The position numbers and the translations under genes are program-made. Below are positions 8,283 through 17,300 of a stretch of DNA of 64,000 nt, piece by piece. Numbering within the stretch: position 1 is the first letter of the stretch; each line of letters starts with the position of its first letter. The stretch is from NCBI RefSeq assembly GCF_021391535.1, contig NZ_CP090066.1, positions 3,299,501 to 3,363,500 on the forward strand. The letters run 5' to 3'. The notes under the pieces are model-generated. The model saw only the letters and a program-made list of their open reading frames with translations, ran no database searches and was not told the origin of the DNA. The stretch is from Aurantimonas sp. HBX-1. GTDB lineage: Bacteria > Pseudomonadota > Alphaproteobacteria > Rhizobiales > Rhizobiaceae.

Positions 8283-8798
8283 ATGACCAGATTCCTTCGG
8301 CCCCTCCTGGCGGCCTTCGTCATCGCCGGCCTCGGCTCGAGCCTCCCGGCCGCCGCCCAGTCGGGGGCCACGGGGACGGTGAAATCGCAGCACGGCTCCT
8401 GGGCCGTGGTGTGCGACGAGCCCGCCGGGGCGACCGGCGAGCAATGCGCGCTGCTGCAGAACGTCGTGGCCGAGGACCGGCCCGAGGTCGGGCTGTCCAT
8501 CGTCGCGCTGAAGACCGCCGACCAGCAGGCGCGGATCCTGCGGATCCTCGCCCCGCTCGGCATTCTGCTGCCGAACGGGCTCGGCCTCTATGTCGACGGC
8601 AAGGACATCGGCCGCGCACAGTTCGTCCGCTGCTTCCAGGACGGCTGCTATGCCGAGGTGATCCTCGCCGACGAACTGCTGACGACGCTGTCGGCAGGCA
8701 AGACGGCCACCTTCATCGTCTTCCAGACCCCCGAGCAGGGGATCGGCATCCCGGTCGACCTCACCGGCTTCAAGGAAGGCTTCGCCGCGCTTCCGTGA
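8283..8798 (+). CDS. Invasion-associated locus B (IalB) family secreted protein
   Basis: A 171-residue protein with a clear signal peptide (MTRFLRPLLAAFVIAGLGSSLPAAAQ), then a mature domain with the IalB features HGSWAVVCDE, EQCALLQNVV, LRILAPLGILLPNGLGLYVDG and FVRCFQDGCYAEV. IalB was named in Bartonella, where it is linked to erythrocyte invasion, but members are widespread in non-pathogenic Rhizobiales, so a virulence role should not be read into this copy. Cellular site is periplasm or outer face. I used the ATG at 8283, which gives the signal peptide; the frame extends upstream without support. It is divergent from ctaC. Confidence 0.9.
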   Translation: MTRFLRPLLAAFVIAGLGSSLPAAAQSGATGTVKSQHGSWAVVCDEPAGATGEQCALLQNVVAEDRPEVGLSIVALKTADQQARILRILAPLGILLPNGLGLYVDGKDIGRAQFVRCFQDGCYAEVILADELLTTLSAGKTATFIVFQTPEQGIGIPVDLTGFKEGFAALP

Positions 8799-8900
8799 GC
8801 CATCCGGCTCCCTGCCCGTGACGCACGTCGCGTCGGGGACGGTTGGCAGGGCGGCCGCGCGACCATATCTGCGCAGCCACACGCCATCCGAGGAGTCCCC

Positions 8901-10316
8901 ATGACCACGTCGCTGATCGAGCGCTTCGACATTTCCCGCGCCGAGATCGATGCGATCCTCGGCGAGACCCTGGCCGGCGCCGATGACGGCGAGCTGTTCC
9001 TGGAATATCGCGAGTCGGAATCGCTGGGCTTCGACAACGGCCGGCTGAAATCCGGCAATTTCTCGACGGACCAAGGCTTCGGCCTGCGCGCCGTCGCCGG
9101 CGAGGCGGTCGGCTATGCCCATGCCGGGGATTTTTCCGAGGCGGCCCTGAAGCGGGCGGCGGGCGCCGTCGCGGCGGTGAAGACCGGACATCGCGGCATT
9201 TATGCCGAGCCGCCGGCGGGCACCAACCGCCGGCTCTATGGCGACGAGAACCCCATCCCCTCCCCGGGCTTCGAGGCCAAGGTCAAGCTGCTGCAGGAGA
9301 TCGACGCCTATCTCCGCGGCAAGGGCGACGACGTCCGCCAGGTCTCGGCGACGCTCGGCGCGCAATGGCAGACGGTCGAGATCCTGCGGGCCGACGGCCG
9401 GCTGGTGAAGGACGTCCGGCCGCTGGTGCGGATCAACGTCTCGGTCGTCTGCGGCGCCGGCGACCGGCAGGAGTCGGGCTCGTTCGGGGCCGGCGGCCGC
9501 ACCGGGCTCGCGGAGTTTCTCGTCCCCGAGAACTGGCAGGCGATCGCCGACAAGGCGCTGCAGCAGGCGCGCACCAACCTGAGCGCCGTCCCCGCCCCGG
9601 CCGGCACCTTCGACATCGTGCTCGGCTCGGGCTGGCCGGGGGTGATGCTGCACGAGGCGGTGGGCCACGGGCTGGAGGGCGATTTCAACCGCAAGAAGAC
9701 CTCGGCCTTCTCTGGCCTGATGGGCCAGCAGGTCGCCGCCAGAGGCGTCACCGTGGTCGACGACGGCACCATCGCCGAGCGGCGCGGTTCGCTGACCATC
9801 GACGACGAGGGAACGCCGACCAACCGCACCGTCCTGATCGAGGACGGCAAGCTCGTCGGCTACATGCAGGACCGGCAGAACGCCCGGCTGATGGGCGTGG
9901 ACCCGACCGGCAACGGCCGGCGCCAGTCCTACGCCCATTCGCCGATGCCGCGCATGACCAACACGATGATGCTCGCCGGCCCGCACGAGCCGGCGGAGAT
10001 CATCGCCTCGGTCAAGGACGGCATCTACGCCGTCTCGTTCGGCGGCGGCCAGGTCGACATCACCTCCGGCAAGTTCGTCTTCGGCTGCACCGAGGCCTAC
10101 CGGATCCGCGATGGCAAGGTGGCGGAGGCGCTGAAGGGCGCCATGCTGATCGGCAACGGGCCGGAGGCGATGCACCGCGTGTCGATGATCGGCAACGACG
10201 TCGCGCTCGACACCGGCATCGGCATGTGCGGCAAGAACGGCCAGGGCGTGCCGGTCGGCGTCGGCCAGCCGCATCTGCGCATGGACCAGGTGACCGTCGG
10301 CGGGACGGAGACCTGA
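8901..10316 (+). CDS. tldD: Metalloprotease TldD
   Basis: TldD, usually paired with PmbA/TldE, is a zinc protease that degrades unfolded or modified peptides and matures some peptide natural products. The 471-residue protein has the metal-binding motif HEAVGHGLEGD with His251, Glu252 and His256, and the C-terminal family block FGCTEAYRIRDGKVAEALKGAMLIGNG. The length is typical. The ATG is preceded by GAGGAG. No pmbA lies in this window. It runs convergently toward pdxH, with a terminator hairpin between them. Confidence 0.96.
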   Translation: MTTSLIERFDISRAEIDAILGETLAGADDGELFLEYRESESLGFDNGRLKSGNFSTDQGFGLRAVAGEAVGYAHAGDFSEAALKRAAGAVAAVKTGHRGIYAEPPAGTNRRLYGDENPIPSPGFEAKVKLLQEIDAYLRGKGDDVRQVSATLGAQWQTVEILRADGRLVKDVRPLVRINVSVVCGAGDRQESGSFGAGGRTGLAEFLVPENWQAIADKALQQARTNLSAVPAPAGTFDIVLGSGWPGVMLHEAVGHGLEGDFNRKKTSAFSGLMGQQVAARGVTVVDDGTIAERRGSLTIDDEGTPTNRTVLIEDGKLVGYMQDRQNARLMGVDPTGNGRRQSYAHSPMPRMTNTMMLAGPHEPAEIIASVKDGIYAVSFGGGQVDITSGKFVFGCTEAYRIRDGKVAEALKGAMLIGNGPEAMHRVSMIGNDVALDTGIGMCGKNGQGVPVGVGQPHLRMDQVTVGGTET

Positions 10317-10327
10317 GGCCCGAGGCG

Positions 10328-10349
10328 CGGCACCCTCGGCCGGGTGCCG
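10328..10349. terminator. Hairpin between convergent tldD and pdxH
   Basis: A perfect 8-bp GC stem (CGGCACCC and GGGTGCCG) with a six-base loop fills most of the 43-bp gap between the two stop codons. There is no clear U-tract on either side, so it may work in both directions only weakly or with Rho. Confidence 0.6.
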
Positions 10350-10359
10350 CCGCCGTCAC

Positions 10360-10980
10360 TCACGGATAGAGCCGCTCGATCCGCCACGCGCCCGCCGCGC
10401 TTTCGCGGGTGAACAGCGCCCGGTCGTGCAGCCGGAAAGCGCCATCGTGCCAGAACTCGATCTGCTGCGGCACGAGGCGGAAGCCCGACCAGTGCGGCGG
10501 CCGGGGCACCGTCCCGTCGGTATAGCTTTCGCCGAGTTCGCTGACGCGCCGCTCCAGCACCGCCCGGCTCTCGAGCGGGCGCGACTGCGCCGAGGCCCAG
10601 GCGCCGATGCGGCTGCCCAGCGGCCGCGAGGTGAAATAGGCGTCCGCCTCCGCTTCGCTGACGATCTCCACCGGGCCGCGGAGCCGGACCTGACGGCGCA
10701 GCGATTTCCAGTGGAAGCACATCGCCGCCTTGCGCGACGCGAGAAGCTGGCGCCCCTTGCTGCTCTCGAAATTGGTGTAGAAGACGAAGCCCGCTGCGTC
10801 GAAATCCTTGAGCAGCACCATCCGCACGTCCGGCAGGCCGGTCTCGTCGACGCTCGCCAGGGCAACGGCATTGGGATCGTTCGGCTCGCTCGCCTCGGCC
10901 TCCGCCAGCCACTGCGCGAACAGCCCGAACGGGTCGTCTCCCACGGGTCTTTCACCAAGGGTTAAGGCTTCGCTCGCCAT
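10360..10980 (-). CDS. pdxH: Pyridoxamine 5'-phosphate oxidase
   Basis: PdxH is an FMN enzyme that oxidises PNP or PMP to pyridoxal 5'-phosphate in the vitamin B6 pathway. The 206-residue protein has the FMN-binding segment PDVRMVLLKDFDAAGFVFYTNFESSKG, the RLRGPVEIVSEAEADAYFTSRP block and the C-terminal signature with WSGFRLVPQQIEFW and RLHDRALFTR. The C-terminal RLYP end is also usual. It is divergent from the downstream lipoprotein gene; the 76-bp gap between them holds a GC-rich inverted repeat. Confidence 0.97.
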   Translation of the reverse strand: MASEALTLGERPVGDDPFGLFAQWLAEAEASEPNDPNAVALASVDETGLPDVRMVLLKDFDAAGFVFYTNFESSKGRQLLASRKAAMCFHWKSLRRQVRLRGPVEIVSEAEADAYFTSRPLGSRIGAWASAQSRPLESRAVLERRVSELGESYTDGTVPRPPHWSGFRLVPQQIEFWHDGAFRLHDRALFTRESAAGAWRIERLYP

Positions 10981-11007
10981 ATTCGCTATGTTCCTTGCAA
11001 TGGGGAA

Positions 11008-11031
11008 CGCCCGCTGATTCGCAAGCGGGCG
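11008..11031. other. GC-rich inverted repeat between pdxH and the lipoprotein gene
   Basis: Perfect 8-bp arms (CGCCCGCT and AGCGGGCG) with an eight-base loop, centred between two divergent starts. It could be an operator or a 5'-leader hairpin of the rightward gene. The function is unknown. Confidence 0.5.
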
Positions 11032-11056
11032 TAGCGCGGCAACAGATAAGAGATCG

Positions 11057-11476
11057 ATGGCACGATTCTACCTCCTCGCGGCCAGCGTTCTTTCCGTCGG
11101 GCTTTCCGGCTGTGTCGTATCCGGCCCCGGTCTCGGCGACATGGTCGACGCCGAGCTGTTCACCGGGTCGATCGAACGCCCCGAGCCGGCCGCCCGGCCG
11201 AACCCGGAACTTGCCTCCGACGAACGCACCGTGCGCAACGCCGTCTCCACCGCCGACATCACGGGCGGCGAGGTCCGGCACGCCTGGGCCAATCCGCAGA
11301 CCGGCGCCAATGGCGTCCTCACCGCGATCCGCGAAGTGCGCAACGGGCCGCGCATCTGCCGCAGCTTCCAGACGTCGCGCCAGCGCTTCGACGGCATCGC
11401 CCTCTATCATGGCGAGGCCTGCACGGTCGGCGAGGGCGAATGGGCGCTGGTCAGCTTCAACGAAGCGGGAAGCTGA
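11057..11476 (+). CDS. RT0821/Lpp0805-like surface lipoprotein
   Basis: A 139-residue lipoprotein: an N-terminal signal with lipobox LSGC (Cys19), then a domain with VRHAWANPQTGANGVLTAIREV and CRSFQTSRQRFDGIALYHGEACTVGEGEWAL, characteristic of the RT0821/Lpp0805 family related to the rickettsial 17-kDa surface antigen. It is presumably anchored in the outer membrane. Its neighbourhood (pdxH on one side, the DnaJ-like gene and fabI on the other) is conserved in Rhizobiales. Function is not known. Confidence 0.85.
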   Translation: MARFYLLAASVLSVGLSGCVVSGPGLGDMVDAELFTGSIERPEPAARPNPELASDERTVRNAVSTADITGGEVRHAWANPQTGANGVLTAIREVRNGPRICRSFQTSRQRFDGIALYHGEACTVGEGEWALVSFNEAGS

Positions 11477-11596
11477 GCAGCCTCGCGCGACAGGCCTTAA
11501 ATTTCCGGCCGGCCCGTTCCATATAGTCGCACAGCGCGCACCGGTTCCGCACCGCGTGCCGAATGCCATTGTCTTAGTTGAAGGACCTCTTGCCAC

Positions 11597-12547
11597 ATGC
11601 GCGACCCCTACGCCGTCCTCGGCGTCGCCAAGTCGGCGAGCGAGAAGGAGATCAAGTCCGCCTTCCGCAAGCTTGCGAAGCAGTATCATCCAGACGCGAA
11701 CGCCAACGATCCGAGCGCCATCAACCGTTTCAACGAGGCCAACCAGGCCTACGAGATCCTGGGCGACAAGGAGAAGCGGGCGCAGTTCGATCGCGGCGAG
11801 ATCGACGCGGAGGGCAAGCAGAAGTTCCAGGGCTTCTCGGGTGATCCGTTCGGCGGCGCCCGGCGGGGCGCGCGGCCCGGCGGATTCGAGTTCCGCACCT
11901 CCGGCCGGGGCGAGGATTTCGGCGCGGAGGGCATCTTCTCCGACTTCTTCGAGCAGGCATTTTCCGGCGGTGCCGGCCGGCGCGGCGCCGCGGAAGGCGC
12001 GGGCTTCACCGCCGCACGCAACGCCGCGTCGAAGGGCGCCGACCTCAACGCGCGGCTGGCCGTGCGGCTCGAGGACATCATCGCCGGCGACAAGGTCGAA
12101 GCGGAGTTTCCGAACGGCAAGCGGCTTGCGATCCGCCTGCCGGACGGCGTCGAGGATGGCCAGACGATCCGCCTGAAGGGCCAGGGGCAGCCTTCGCCGC
12201 TGCCCGGCGGCACGGCGGGCGATGCGCTGGTGACGATCAGCTTCGTGCCGCATCCGCGCTTCCGCGTCGACGGGCGCGACCTCGTGCACGAGCTGTCGCT
12301 GCCACTGCAGACCGCGGTCCTCGGCGGCAAGGTGGAGGTGGAGGCCGTCAACGGGCGGGTGTCGCTCCGGGTCCCGCCCTGGACCAGCTCCGGCAAGACA
12401 TTCCGCCTCAAGGGCAAGGGCCTGACGACGAAGGCCGGCGGCCGGGGCGATCTCCTCGTCTCGGTGCGGGTCGAGTTGCCGAAGCACGATCCCGAACTCG
12501 AGGCGCTGTTTCGCCAGCGCGCCGAGCAGGAAGCCGCCGCCGGCTGA
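11597..12547 (+). CDS. DnaJ-like co-chaperone (CbpA type, no zinc finger)
   Basis: A J-domain protein of 316 residues. The J domain occupies residues 1-65 with the HPD motif at 31-33. A Gly/Phe/Arg-rich linker follows, then the two C-terminal substrate-binding beta domains (LNARLAVRLEDIIAGDKVEAEFPNGKRL and LPLQTAVLGGKVEVEAVNGRVSLRVPPWTSSGKTFRLKGKGL). The cysteine-rich zinc finger of DnaJ is absent, which places it with CbpA-type (class B) proteins that stimulate DnaK. The ATG at 11597 gives the standard J-domain start (MRDPYAVLGV). It lies upstream of fabI with a 99-bp gap. Confidence 0.93.
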   Translation: MRDPYAVLGVAKSASEKEIKSAFRKLAKQYHPDANANDPSAINRFNEANQAYEILGDKEKRAQFDRGEIDAEGKQKFQGFSGDPFGGARRGARPGGFEFRTSGRGEDFGAEGIFSDFFEQAFSGGAGRRGAAEGAGFTAARNAASKGADLNARLAVRLEDIIAGDKVEAEFPNGKRLAIRLPDGVEDGQTIRLKGQGQPSPLPGGTAGDALVTISFVPHPRFRVDGRDLVHELSLPLQTAVLGGKVEVEAVNGRVSLRVPPWTSSGKTFRLKGKGLTTKAGGRGDLLVSVRVELPKHDPELEALFRQRAEQEAAAG

Positions 12548-12646
12548 CGGAGCGTTGCGGCCACTGCGCTTGATGGCCCGGCGGGGCTGTGCCATACCCG
12601 CCGCCGTCCAAACTACCCATCGCAGTAGGTCCGGGAGATTCGCGCC

Positions 12647-13471
12647 ATGGCTCATTCAACCGGATTGATGAACGGCAAGCGCGGCCTCGTGATGGGCGTC
12701 GCCAACAACCGCTCGATCGCCTGGGGCATCGCCAAGGCGCTGGCAGAACAGGGTGCCGAGATCGCCCTCACCTACCAGGGCGACGCGCTGAAGAAGCGCG
12801 TCGAGCCGCTCGCCGCCGAGCTCGGCGCTTTCGTTGCCGGCCATTGCGACGTCGCCGACGCCGCCAGCATCGATGCGGTGTTCGCCGGTCTCGAGGCACG
12901 GTGGGGCAAGCTCGACTTCCTGGTGCACGCCATCGGCTTTTCCGACAAGGACGAGCTGACCGGCCGCTACGTCGACACGTCCGAGGGCAATTTCACCAAG
13001 ACCATGCTGATCTCGGTCTACTCCTTCACGGCGGTCGCGCAGCGGGCCGAGAAGCTGATGACCGACGGCGGCTCGATGCTGACGCTGACCTATTACGGCG
13101 CCGAGAAGGTGATGCCGCACTACAACGTCATGGGCGTCGCCAAGGCGGCGCTGGAGGCTTCGGTGCGCTATCTGGCGGTCGACCTCGGCAAGCAGAAGAT
13201 CCGGGTCAACGCCATCTCGGCCGGCCCGATCAAGACGCTGGCGGCATCCGGGATCGGCGACTTCCGCTACATCCTGAAGTGGAACGAGTACAACGCCCCG
13301 CTGAAGCGGACGGTGACGATCGATGAGGTCGGCCAGTCGGCGCTGTATCTGCTCTCCGACATGTCGACTGCCGTCACCGGCGAGGTCCACCACGTCGATT
13401 CCGGCTACCATACCGTCGGCATGAAGGCGGTCGACGCGCCGGACATCTCCGTCGTCAAGGACCTGCCGTAA
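12647..13471 (+). CDS. fabI: Enoyl-[acyl-carrier-protein] reductase FabI
   Basis: NADH-dependent reductase that completes each cycle of type II fatty-acid elongation. The 274-residue SDR-fold protein has the divergent cofactor motif GVANNRSIAWGIAKAL, catalytic Tyr159 and Lys166 in the Y-x6-K arrangement (YNVMGVAK) and the ISAGPIKTLAASGI substrate loop. This is the triclosan-target class of enzyme. The ATG follows GGGAG at good distance. It stands between the DnaJ-like gene and a histidine phosphatase gene that starts 14 bases after its stop, so those two are probably co-transcribed. Confidence 0.98.
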   Translation: MAHSTGLMNGKRGLVMGVANNRSIAWGIAKALAEQGAEIALTYQGDALKKRVEPLAAELGAFVAGHCDVADAASIDAVFAGLEARWGKLDFLVHAIGFSDKDELTGRYVDTSEGNFTKTMLISVYSFTAVAQRAEKLMTDGGSMLTLTYYGAEKVMPHYNVMGVAKAALEASVRYLAVDLGKQKIRVNAISAGPIKTLAASGIGDFRYILKWNEYNAPLKRTVTIDEVGQSALYLLSDMSTAVTGEVHHVDSGYHTVGMKAVDAPDISVVKDLP

Positions 13472-13484
13472 GCCGGGCGCGGGG

Positions 13485-14078
13485 GTGAACCTGCCGCTGC
13501 TCTATCTGTGCCGCCACGGCCAGACGGCGTGGAACCTCGAAGGCCGCTTGCAGGGACAGGAAGACATCGAGCTGACGCCGTTCGGCCGGGCGGAGGCCGC
13601 ACGCAACGGCGTCTATCTGCGCGACGTGCTGGGCGAGCGGGCCGCGGCGCTGCGCTTCATGGCCAGCCCCCTGTCGCGCACCGTCGAGACGATGCGGATC
13701 ATCCGCGAGAAGCTCGGCCTCGACCCCGACGATTTCGAGCGCGAGCCCCGGCTGGTGGAGCTGCATTTCGGCGACTGGCAGGGTTCGACGCTGGCCGAGA
13801 TCGCCGCCCGCGACCCGCAGCGGATCGCCGCGCGCAAGGCGAGCAAGTGGAATTTCGTCCCGCCCGGGCCGAAGGGCGAGAGCTACGAGATGCTGTCCCG
13901 GCGCGTCGCCCCGGTGTTCGACGAACTCCACGGCCCGACCCTGATCGTCGCGCATGGCGGCGTCACGCGCAGCTTCCTGCGCCGCTACGGCAACGTCGAA
14001 CCGGATGCCGCGGCCAGATTCGGCGTGCCGCAGGACCGGATCCTGCGCTGGCAGGACGGGGAAATCGCCTGGGTCTAG
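13485..14078 (+). CDS. Histidine phosphatase (phosphoglycerate mutase-like) family protein
   Basis: A 197-residue member of the histidine phosphatase superfamily. The phosphate-accepting histidine is His11 in LCRHGQTAWN and the second catalytic histidine is His157 in IVAHGGVTRSF; SPLSRTVETM and the RLVELHFGDWQG acid region are also present. The family includes phosphoglycerate mutases and many broad phosphatases, and the substrate cannot be read from sequence. The start is GTG, 14 bases after fabI. It ends 15 bases from the stop of the oppositely oriented DUF1344 gene. Confidence 0.9.
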   Translation: MNLPLLYLCRHGQTAWNLEGRLQGQEDIELTPFGRAEAARNGVYLRDVLGERAAALRFMASPLSRTVETMRIIREKLGLDPDDFEREPRLVELHFGDWQGSTLAEIAARDPQRIAARKASKWNFVPPGPKGESYEMLSRRVAPVFDELHGPTLIVAHGGVTRSFLRRYGNVEPDAAARFGVPQDRILRWQDGEIAWV

Positions 14079-14093
14079 GACGGATGGCGCCGG

Positions 14094-14342
14094 TCAGACG
14101 AGGCGAATCGTGCCGAGCGGATGCTGCTCGTCATAGATCAGCACCACGTCCATGCCCGGCTTGACGCCATCGAAATTGAAGCCGTCCGGCAGCAGATAGG
14201 TCAGCCCGTCGCTGAGGCGGATTTCGGCCCGCTCGCGGTCGACCGACTCGATCGTGCCGTCGACCTCCTGGGCCATCGACGGGATCTGCATCGCGACCGT
14301 CAGCACCGAACTGGCGAAAAAAGCGAGTATCTGCCTGGTCAT
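14094..14342 (-). CDS. DUF1344 family small exported protein
   Basis: An 82-residue protein with a signal peptide (MTRQILAFFASSVLTVAMQIPSMAQ) and a compact mature domain (VDGTIESVDRERAEIRLSDGLTYLLPDGF...KPGMDVVLIYD) that matches DUF1344, a small OB-like family common in Rhizobiales and of unknown function. It is expected in the periplasm. The much longer open frame on this strand that contains it is only the shadow of aroC; I started at the ATG that yields the signal peptide. It is divergent from aroC. Confidence 0.85.
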   Translation of the reverse strand: MTRQILAFFASSVLTVAMQIPSMAQEVDGTIESVDRERAEIRLSDGLTYLLPDGFNFDGVKPGMDVVLIYDEQHPLGTIRLV

Positions 14343-14549
14343 CGAACTGCCCTCCTGCGACCGCCGCCCGTATCCACCGAAGCCGCGCCTTGCGGGTCTG
14401 TCGCCCGCACAATCGCAAGGTCGGACGGGATTGTGTCGGAAGTGGCGCGGAAAACTTAACGATGTATGTCGTTTGGTTGCATTTGACCGTTTCGTCCCGG
14501 AAGGCCTACATCGCGGTCTTGCCACTATGCTTCCACCCGGCGGAGTTTC

Positions 14550-15644
14550 ATGTCCCACAACACGTTCGGCCATCTGTTTCGCGTCACAACCTGGGGCGAG
14601 AGCCACGGCCCGGCGATCGGCTGCGTCGTCGACGGGACGCCGCCCGGCATCCGCTTTTCCGAAGCCGGCATCCAGGCGTTCCTCGATCGCCGCCGTCCCG
14701 GGCAGTCGCGCTACACGACGCAGCGCCAGGAGCCGGACCAGGTGCGGGTGCTGTCCGGCGTCGTGCCGGGCGAGGCAGAGGGCGAGCTCGTCGCTACCGG
14801 GACCCCCATCGCGCTGGAGATCCAGAACGTCGACCAGCGGTCGAAGGATTATTCCGACATCGCCCAGCGCTACCGGCCGGGCCACGCCGACATCACCTAC
14901 GACATCAAGTACGGCGTCCGCGACCACCGCGGCGGCGGCCGCTCCTCGGCGCGCGAGACGGCGACGCGCGTCGCCGCCGGCGCCATCGCCCGGCTGATCG
15001 TGCCGGGGCTGACGGTACGGGCGGCGCTGGTGCAGATCGGCGCCATCGCCATCGACCGCAGCCGCTGGGACTGGGAGGAGATCGACCGCAATCCGTTCTT
15101 CTGCCCAGACGCCGAGACCGCCAGGCTCTGGGCCGACCATCTCGATGCGGTGCGCAAGCGCGGCTCGTCCGTGGGTGCCGTCGTCGAGGTCGTCGCCGAG
15201 GGCGTGCCGGCGGGGCTCGGGGCTCCGGTGTACGGCAAGCTCGACGCCGACATCGCCGCCGGCCTGATGTCGATCAATGCGGTCAAGGGCGTCGAGATCG
15301 GCGACGGCTTCGAGGCGGCGCGGCTCAGCGGCGAGGAGAACGCCGACGAGATCAGGATCGGCCCGGACGGCAAGCCGCAGTTCCTGTCCAACCACGCGGG
15401 CGGCGTTCTCGGCGGCATCTCCACCGGCCAGCCGCTGGTGGCGCGCTTCGCCGTCAAGCCGACGTCCTCGATCCTGACGCCGAAGCGCTCGATCGACGCG
15501 GCGGGCGCCGAGGTCGACGTCATGACCAAGGGGCGGCACGACCCCTGCGTCGGCATCCGCGCGGTGCCGATCGGCGAAGCCATGGTGGCCTGCGCCATCG
15601 CCGATCACTATCTGCGTCATCGCGGCCAGACAGGACGCATCTGA
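14550..15644 (+). CDS. aroC: Chorismate synthase
   Basis: AroC makes chorismate from EPSP, the last common step of aromatic biosynthesis, using reduced FMN. The 364-residue protein carries the family signatures GESHGPAIGCVVDGTPPGI (start), YDIKYGVRDHRGGGRSSARETATRVAAGAI (middle, with the conserved basic residues) and RHDPCVGIRAVPIGEAMVA near the C-terminus. The ATG is preceded by GGAG. The 207-bp gap upstream is shared with the divergent DUF1344 gene. No other shikimate genes are in the window. Confidence 0.98.
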   Translation: MSHNTFGHLFRVTTWGESHGPAIGCVVDGTPPGIRFSEAGIQAFLDRRRPGQSRYTTQRQEPDQVRVLSGVVPGEAEGELVATGTPIALEIQNVDQRSKDYSDIAQRYRPGHADITYDIKYGVRDHRGGGRSSARETATRVAAGAIARLIVPGLTVRAALVQIGAIAIDRSRWDWEEIDRNPFFCPDAETARLWADHLDAVRKRGSSVGAVVEVVAEGVPAGLGAPVYGKLDADIAAGLMSINAVKGVEIGDGFEAARLSGEENADEIRIGPDGKPQFLSNHAGGVLGGISTGQPLVARFAVKPTSSILTPKRSIDAAGAEVDVMTKGRHDPCVGIRAVPIGEAMVACAIADHYLRHRGQTGRI

Positions 15645-15791
15645 TCGACCTCGGGTCGCCGGGCGGATCGAGGTCTTGCCTATGGATGCGATTGATAACG
15701 GACCCGCAACGGGCTAGCCCTTGAGGGGCGGCGTGACGAAACAGGAGGACGACCGGATGACCCAGCGTACGAGCCCGGTCGCCGCGCGCCC

Positions 15792-16718
15792 ATGACGACG
15801 CGCCTCTACCACCACTCGGTCTTCGCCGAGCATCTGACCGGCCCCGGCCATCCGGAACGGCCGGAGCGCATGGGCGCGGTCTATGCCGCGCTCGAGGCGG
15901 AATGCTTCCAGCATCTCGACCGCGCGGAGGCGCCGGAAGCCTCGCTCGAGGCGATCTATCGCTGCCATCCGGAAGCCTACGTCCGCAAGGTTGCCACCGC
16001 CATTCCGCAGGACGGTCTGGTCCGGGTCGATGGCGACACGATCGTCAGCCCGAAGAGCTTTTCCGCCGCCTTCCGCGCCGTCGGCGCGGCGGTCGCGGCG
16101 GTCGACGACGTCATGTCCAAGGAGGCCGACAACGTCTTCGTCGCGGCGCGTCCGCCCGGCCACCACGCCGAGACGGCGGTGGCGATGGGCTTCTGCCTGT
16201 TCAACAATGCCGCCATCTCCGCCCGCCACGCGCAGGCCGTGCACGGGCTGGAGCGGGTCGCCATCGTCGACTGGGACGTCCATCACGGCAACGGCACGCA
16301 GCAGATCTTCTGGTCCGACCCGAGCGTACTCTACTGCTCGACCCACCAGATGCCGCTCTATCCCGGCACGGGCGCCAAGGACGAAACCGGCGCCGGCAAC
16401 ATCGTCAACGCGCCGCTCGCCGCCGGCGATGGCGGCGAGATCCTGCGGGAAGCCTTCCAGACGCGCATCCTGCCGGCGCTGCGGGCCTTCGAGCCGGAGC
16501 TGGTGATCGTCTCGGCCGGCTTCGACGGCCATTACCGCGACCCGCTCGGCAGCCTTCGGCTCACCGAAGGGGATTTCGACTGGGCGACGGCCGAGCTGAT
16601 GGAGATCGCCGACCGCTATGCGGGGGGCCGGCTTGTGAGCCTGCTCGAAGGCGGCTACGACCTGCAGGGACTGGCCGTGTCCACCGCCGCGCACGTGAAG
16701 CGGCTGATGACCGGCTGA
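15792..16718 (+). CDS. Histone deacetylase-like amidohydrolase
   Basis: A 308-residue member of the arginase/deacetylase fold, the bacterial relatives of class II HDACs and acetylpolyamine amidohydrolases. The active-site features are intact: the His-His pair at 124-125 in RPPGHHAE, zinc ligands Asp162 and His164 in DWDVHHGNGTQ, and the glycine-rich loops VIVSAGFDGHYRDPLGSLRL and SLLEGGYDLQG. The likely reaction is removal of an acetyl or other acyl group from a lysine or polyamine; the substrate is unknown. It is followed 58 bases later by xseB, in the order HDAC-xseB-dxs often seen in Rhizobiales. Confidence 0.92.
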   Translation: MTTRLYHHSVFAEHLTGPGHPERPERMGAVYAALEAECFQHLDRAEAPEASLEAIYRCHPEAYVRKVATAIPQDGLVRVDGDTIVSPKSFSAAFRAVGAAVAAVDDVMSKEADNVFVAARPPGHHAETAVAMGFCLFNNAAISARHAQAVHGLERVAIVDWDVHHGNGTQQIFWSDPSVLYCSTHQMPLYPGTGAKDETGAGNIVNAPLAAGDGGEILREAFQTRILPALRAFEPELVIVSAGFDGHYRDPLGSLRLTEGDFDWATAELMEIADRYAGGRLVSLLEGGYDLQGLAVSTAAHVKRLMTG

Positions 16719-16776
16719 ACAGGCGGCCTGCCCAGTGGCGATCGCCGCGCCGAACCACCACCAACGACGAGAACCG

Positions 16777-17049
16777 ATGTCCGACACACCAGAAGCCGCG
16801 CTGCCGAGCGACGATTCCGACATCAAGCGCATGAGCTTCGAGGAGGCGCTGGCGTCGCTCGAGCGGATCGTCTCGGATCTCGAGCGCGGCGACGTGCCGC
16901 TCGACCGCTCGATCCGCATCTACGAGCGCGGCGAGAAGCTGAAGAACCATTGCGACCGGCTGCTGTCCGCGGCCGAGGACAAGGTCGAGAAGATCAAGCT
17001 CAACCGCGCCGGCAAGCCGGTCGGCGCCGAGCCGCTCGATCCGGGCTGA
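16777..17049 (+). CDS. xseB: Exodeoxyribonuclease VII small subunit
   Basis: XseB binds XseA to form the single-strand-specific exonuclease VII. The 90-residue protein has the family core MSFEEALASLERIVSDLERGDVPLDRSIRIYERGEKLKNHC in an acidic, helical setting. I used the ATG at 16777, which gives the usual short N-terminus, and not the upstream ATG at 16735. The large subunit is not in this window, as is usual. dxs follows after a 251-bp gap. Confidence 0.95.
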   Translation: MSDTPEAALPSDDSDIKRMSFEEALASLERIVSDLERGDVPLDRSIRIYERGEKLKNHCDRLLSAAEDKVEKIKLNRAGKPVGAEPLDPG

Positions 17050-17300
17050 CGCGCACCGAGCGCCCGGCGCTTCGGCCGAAGGAGCGGCCGCGACGCGGTT
17101 CTGGTTCCGGCGACGGAAAGGCGATGCGGTCGCGTCCGTTTCGTCCTCGCGAAGACGCCAGGTTCCCCACTACCCGCCCCAAACCTCCGGCGTTACGCTC
17201 TTCGTGTCCAGTTCGGTGGACCGTCCGGCTTGAACGATGCAATCTGGAACCGATGTAAGCGAGTTCCTGCCGTCCCGATGGCCTCTGAAAGGTTGATTCA

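Noticed and set aside
17050..17300. A riboswitch or thiamine-sensing leader before dxs
   Set aside because: I looked for a THI-box-like or other conserved RNA layout in the 251-bp gap and saw none. Only a weak ribosome-binding site (AAAGG) is supportable.
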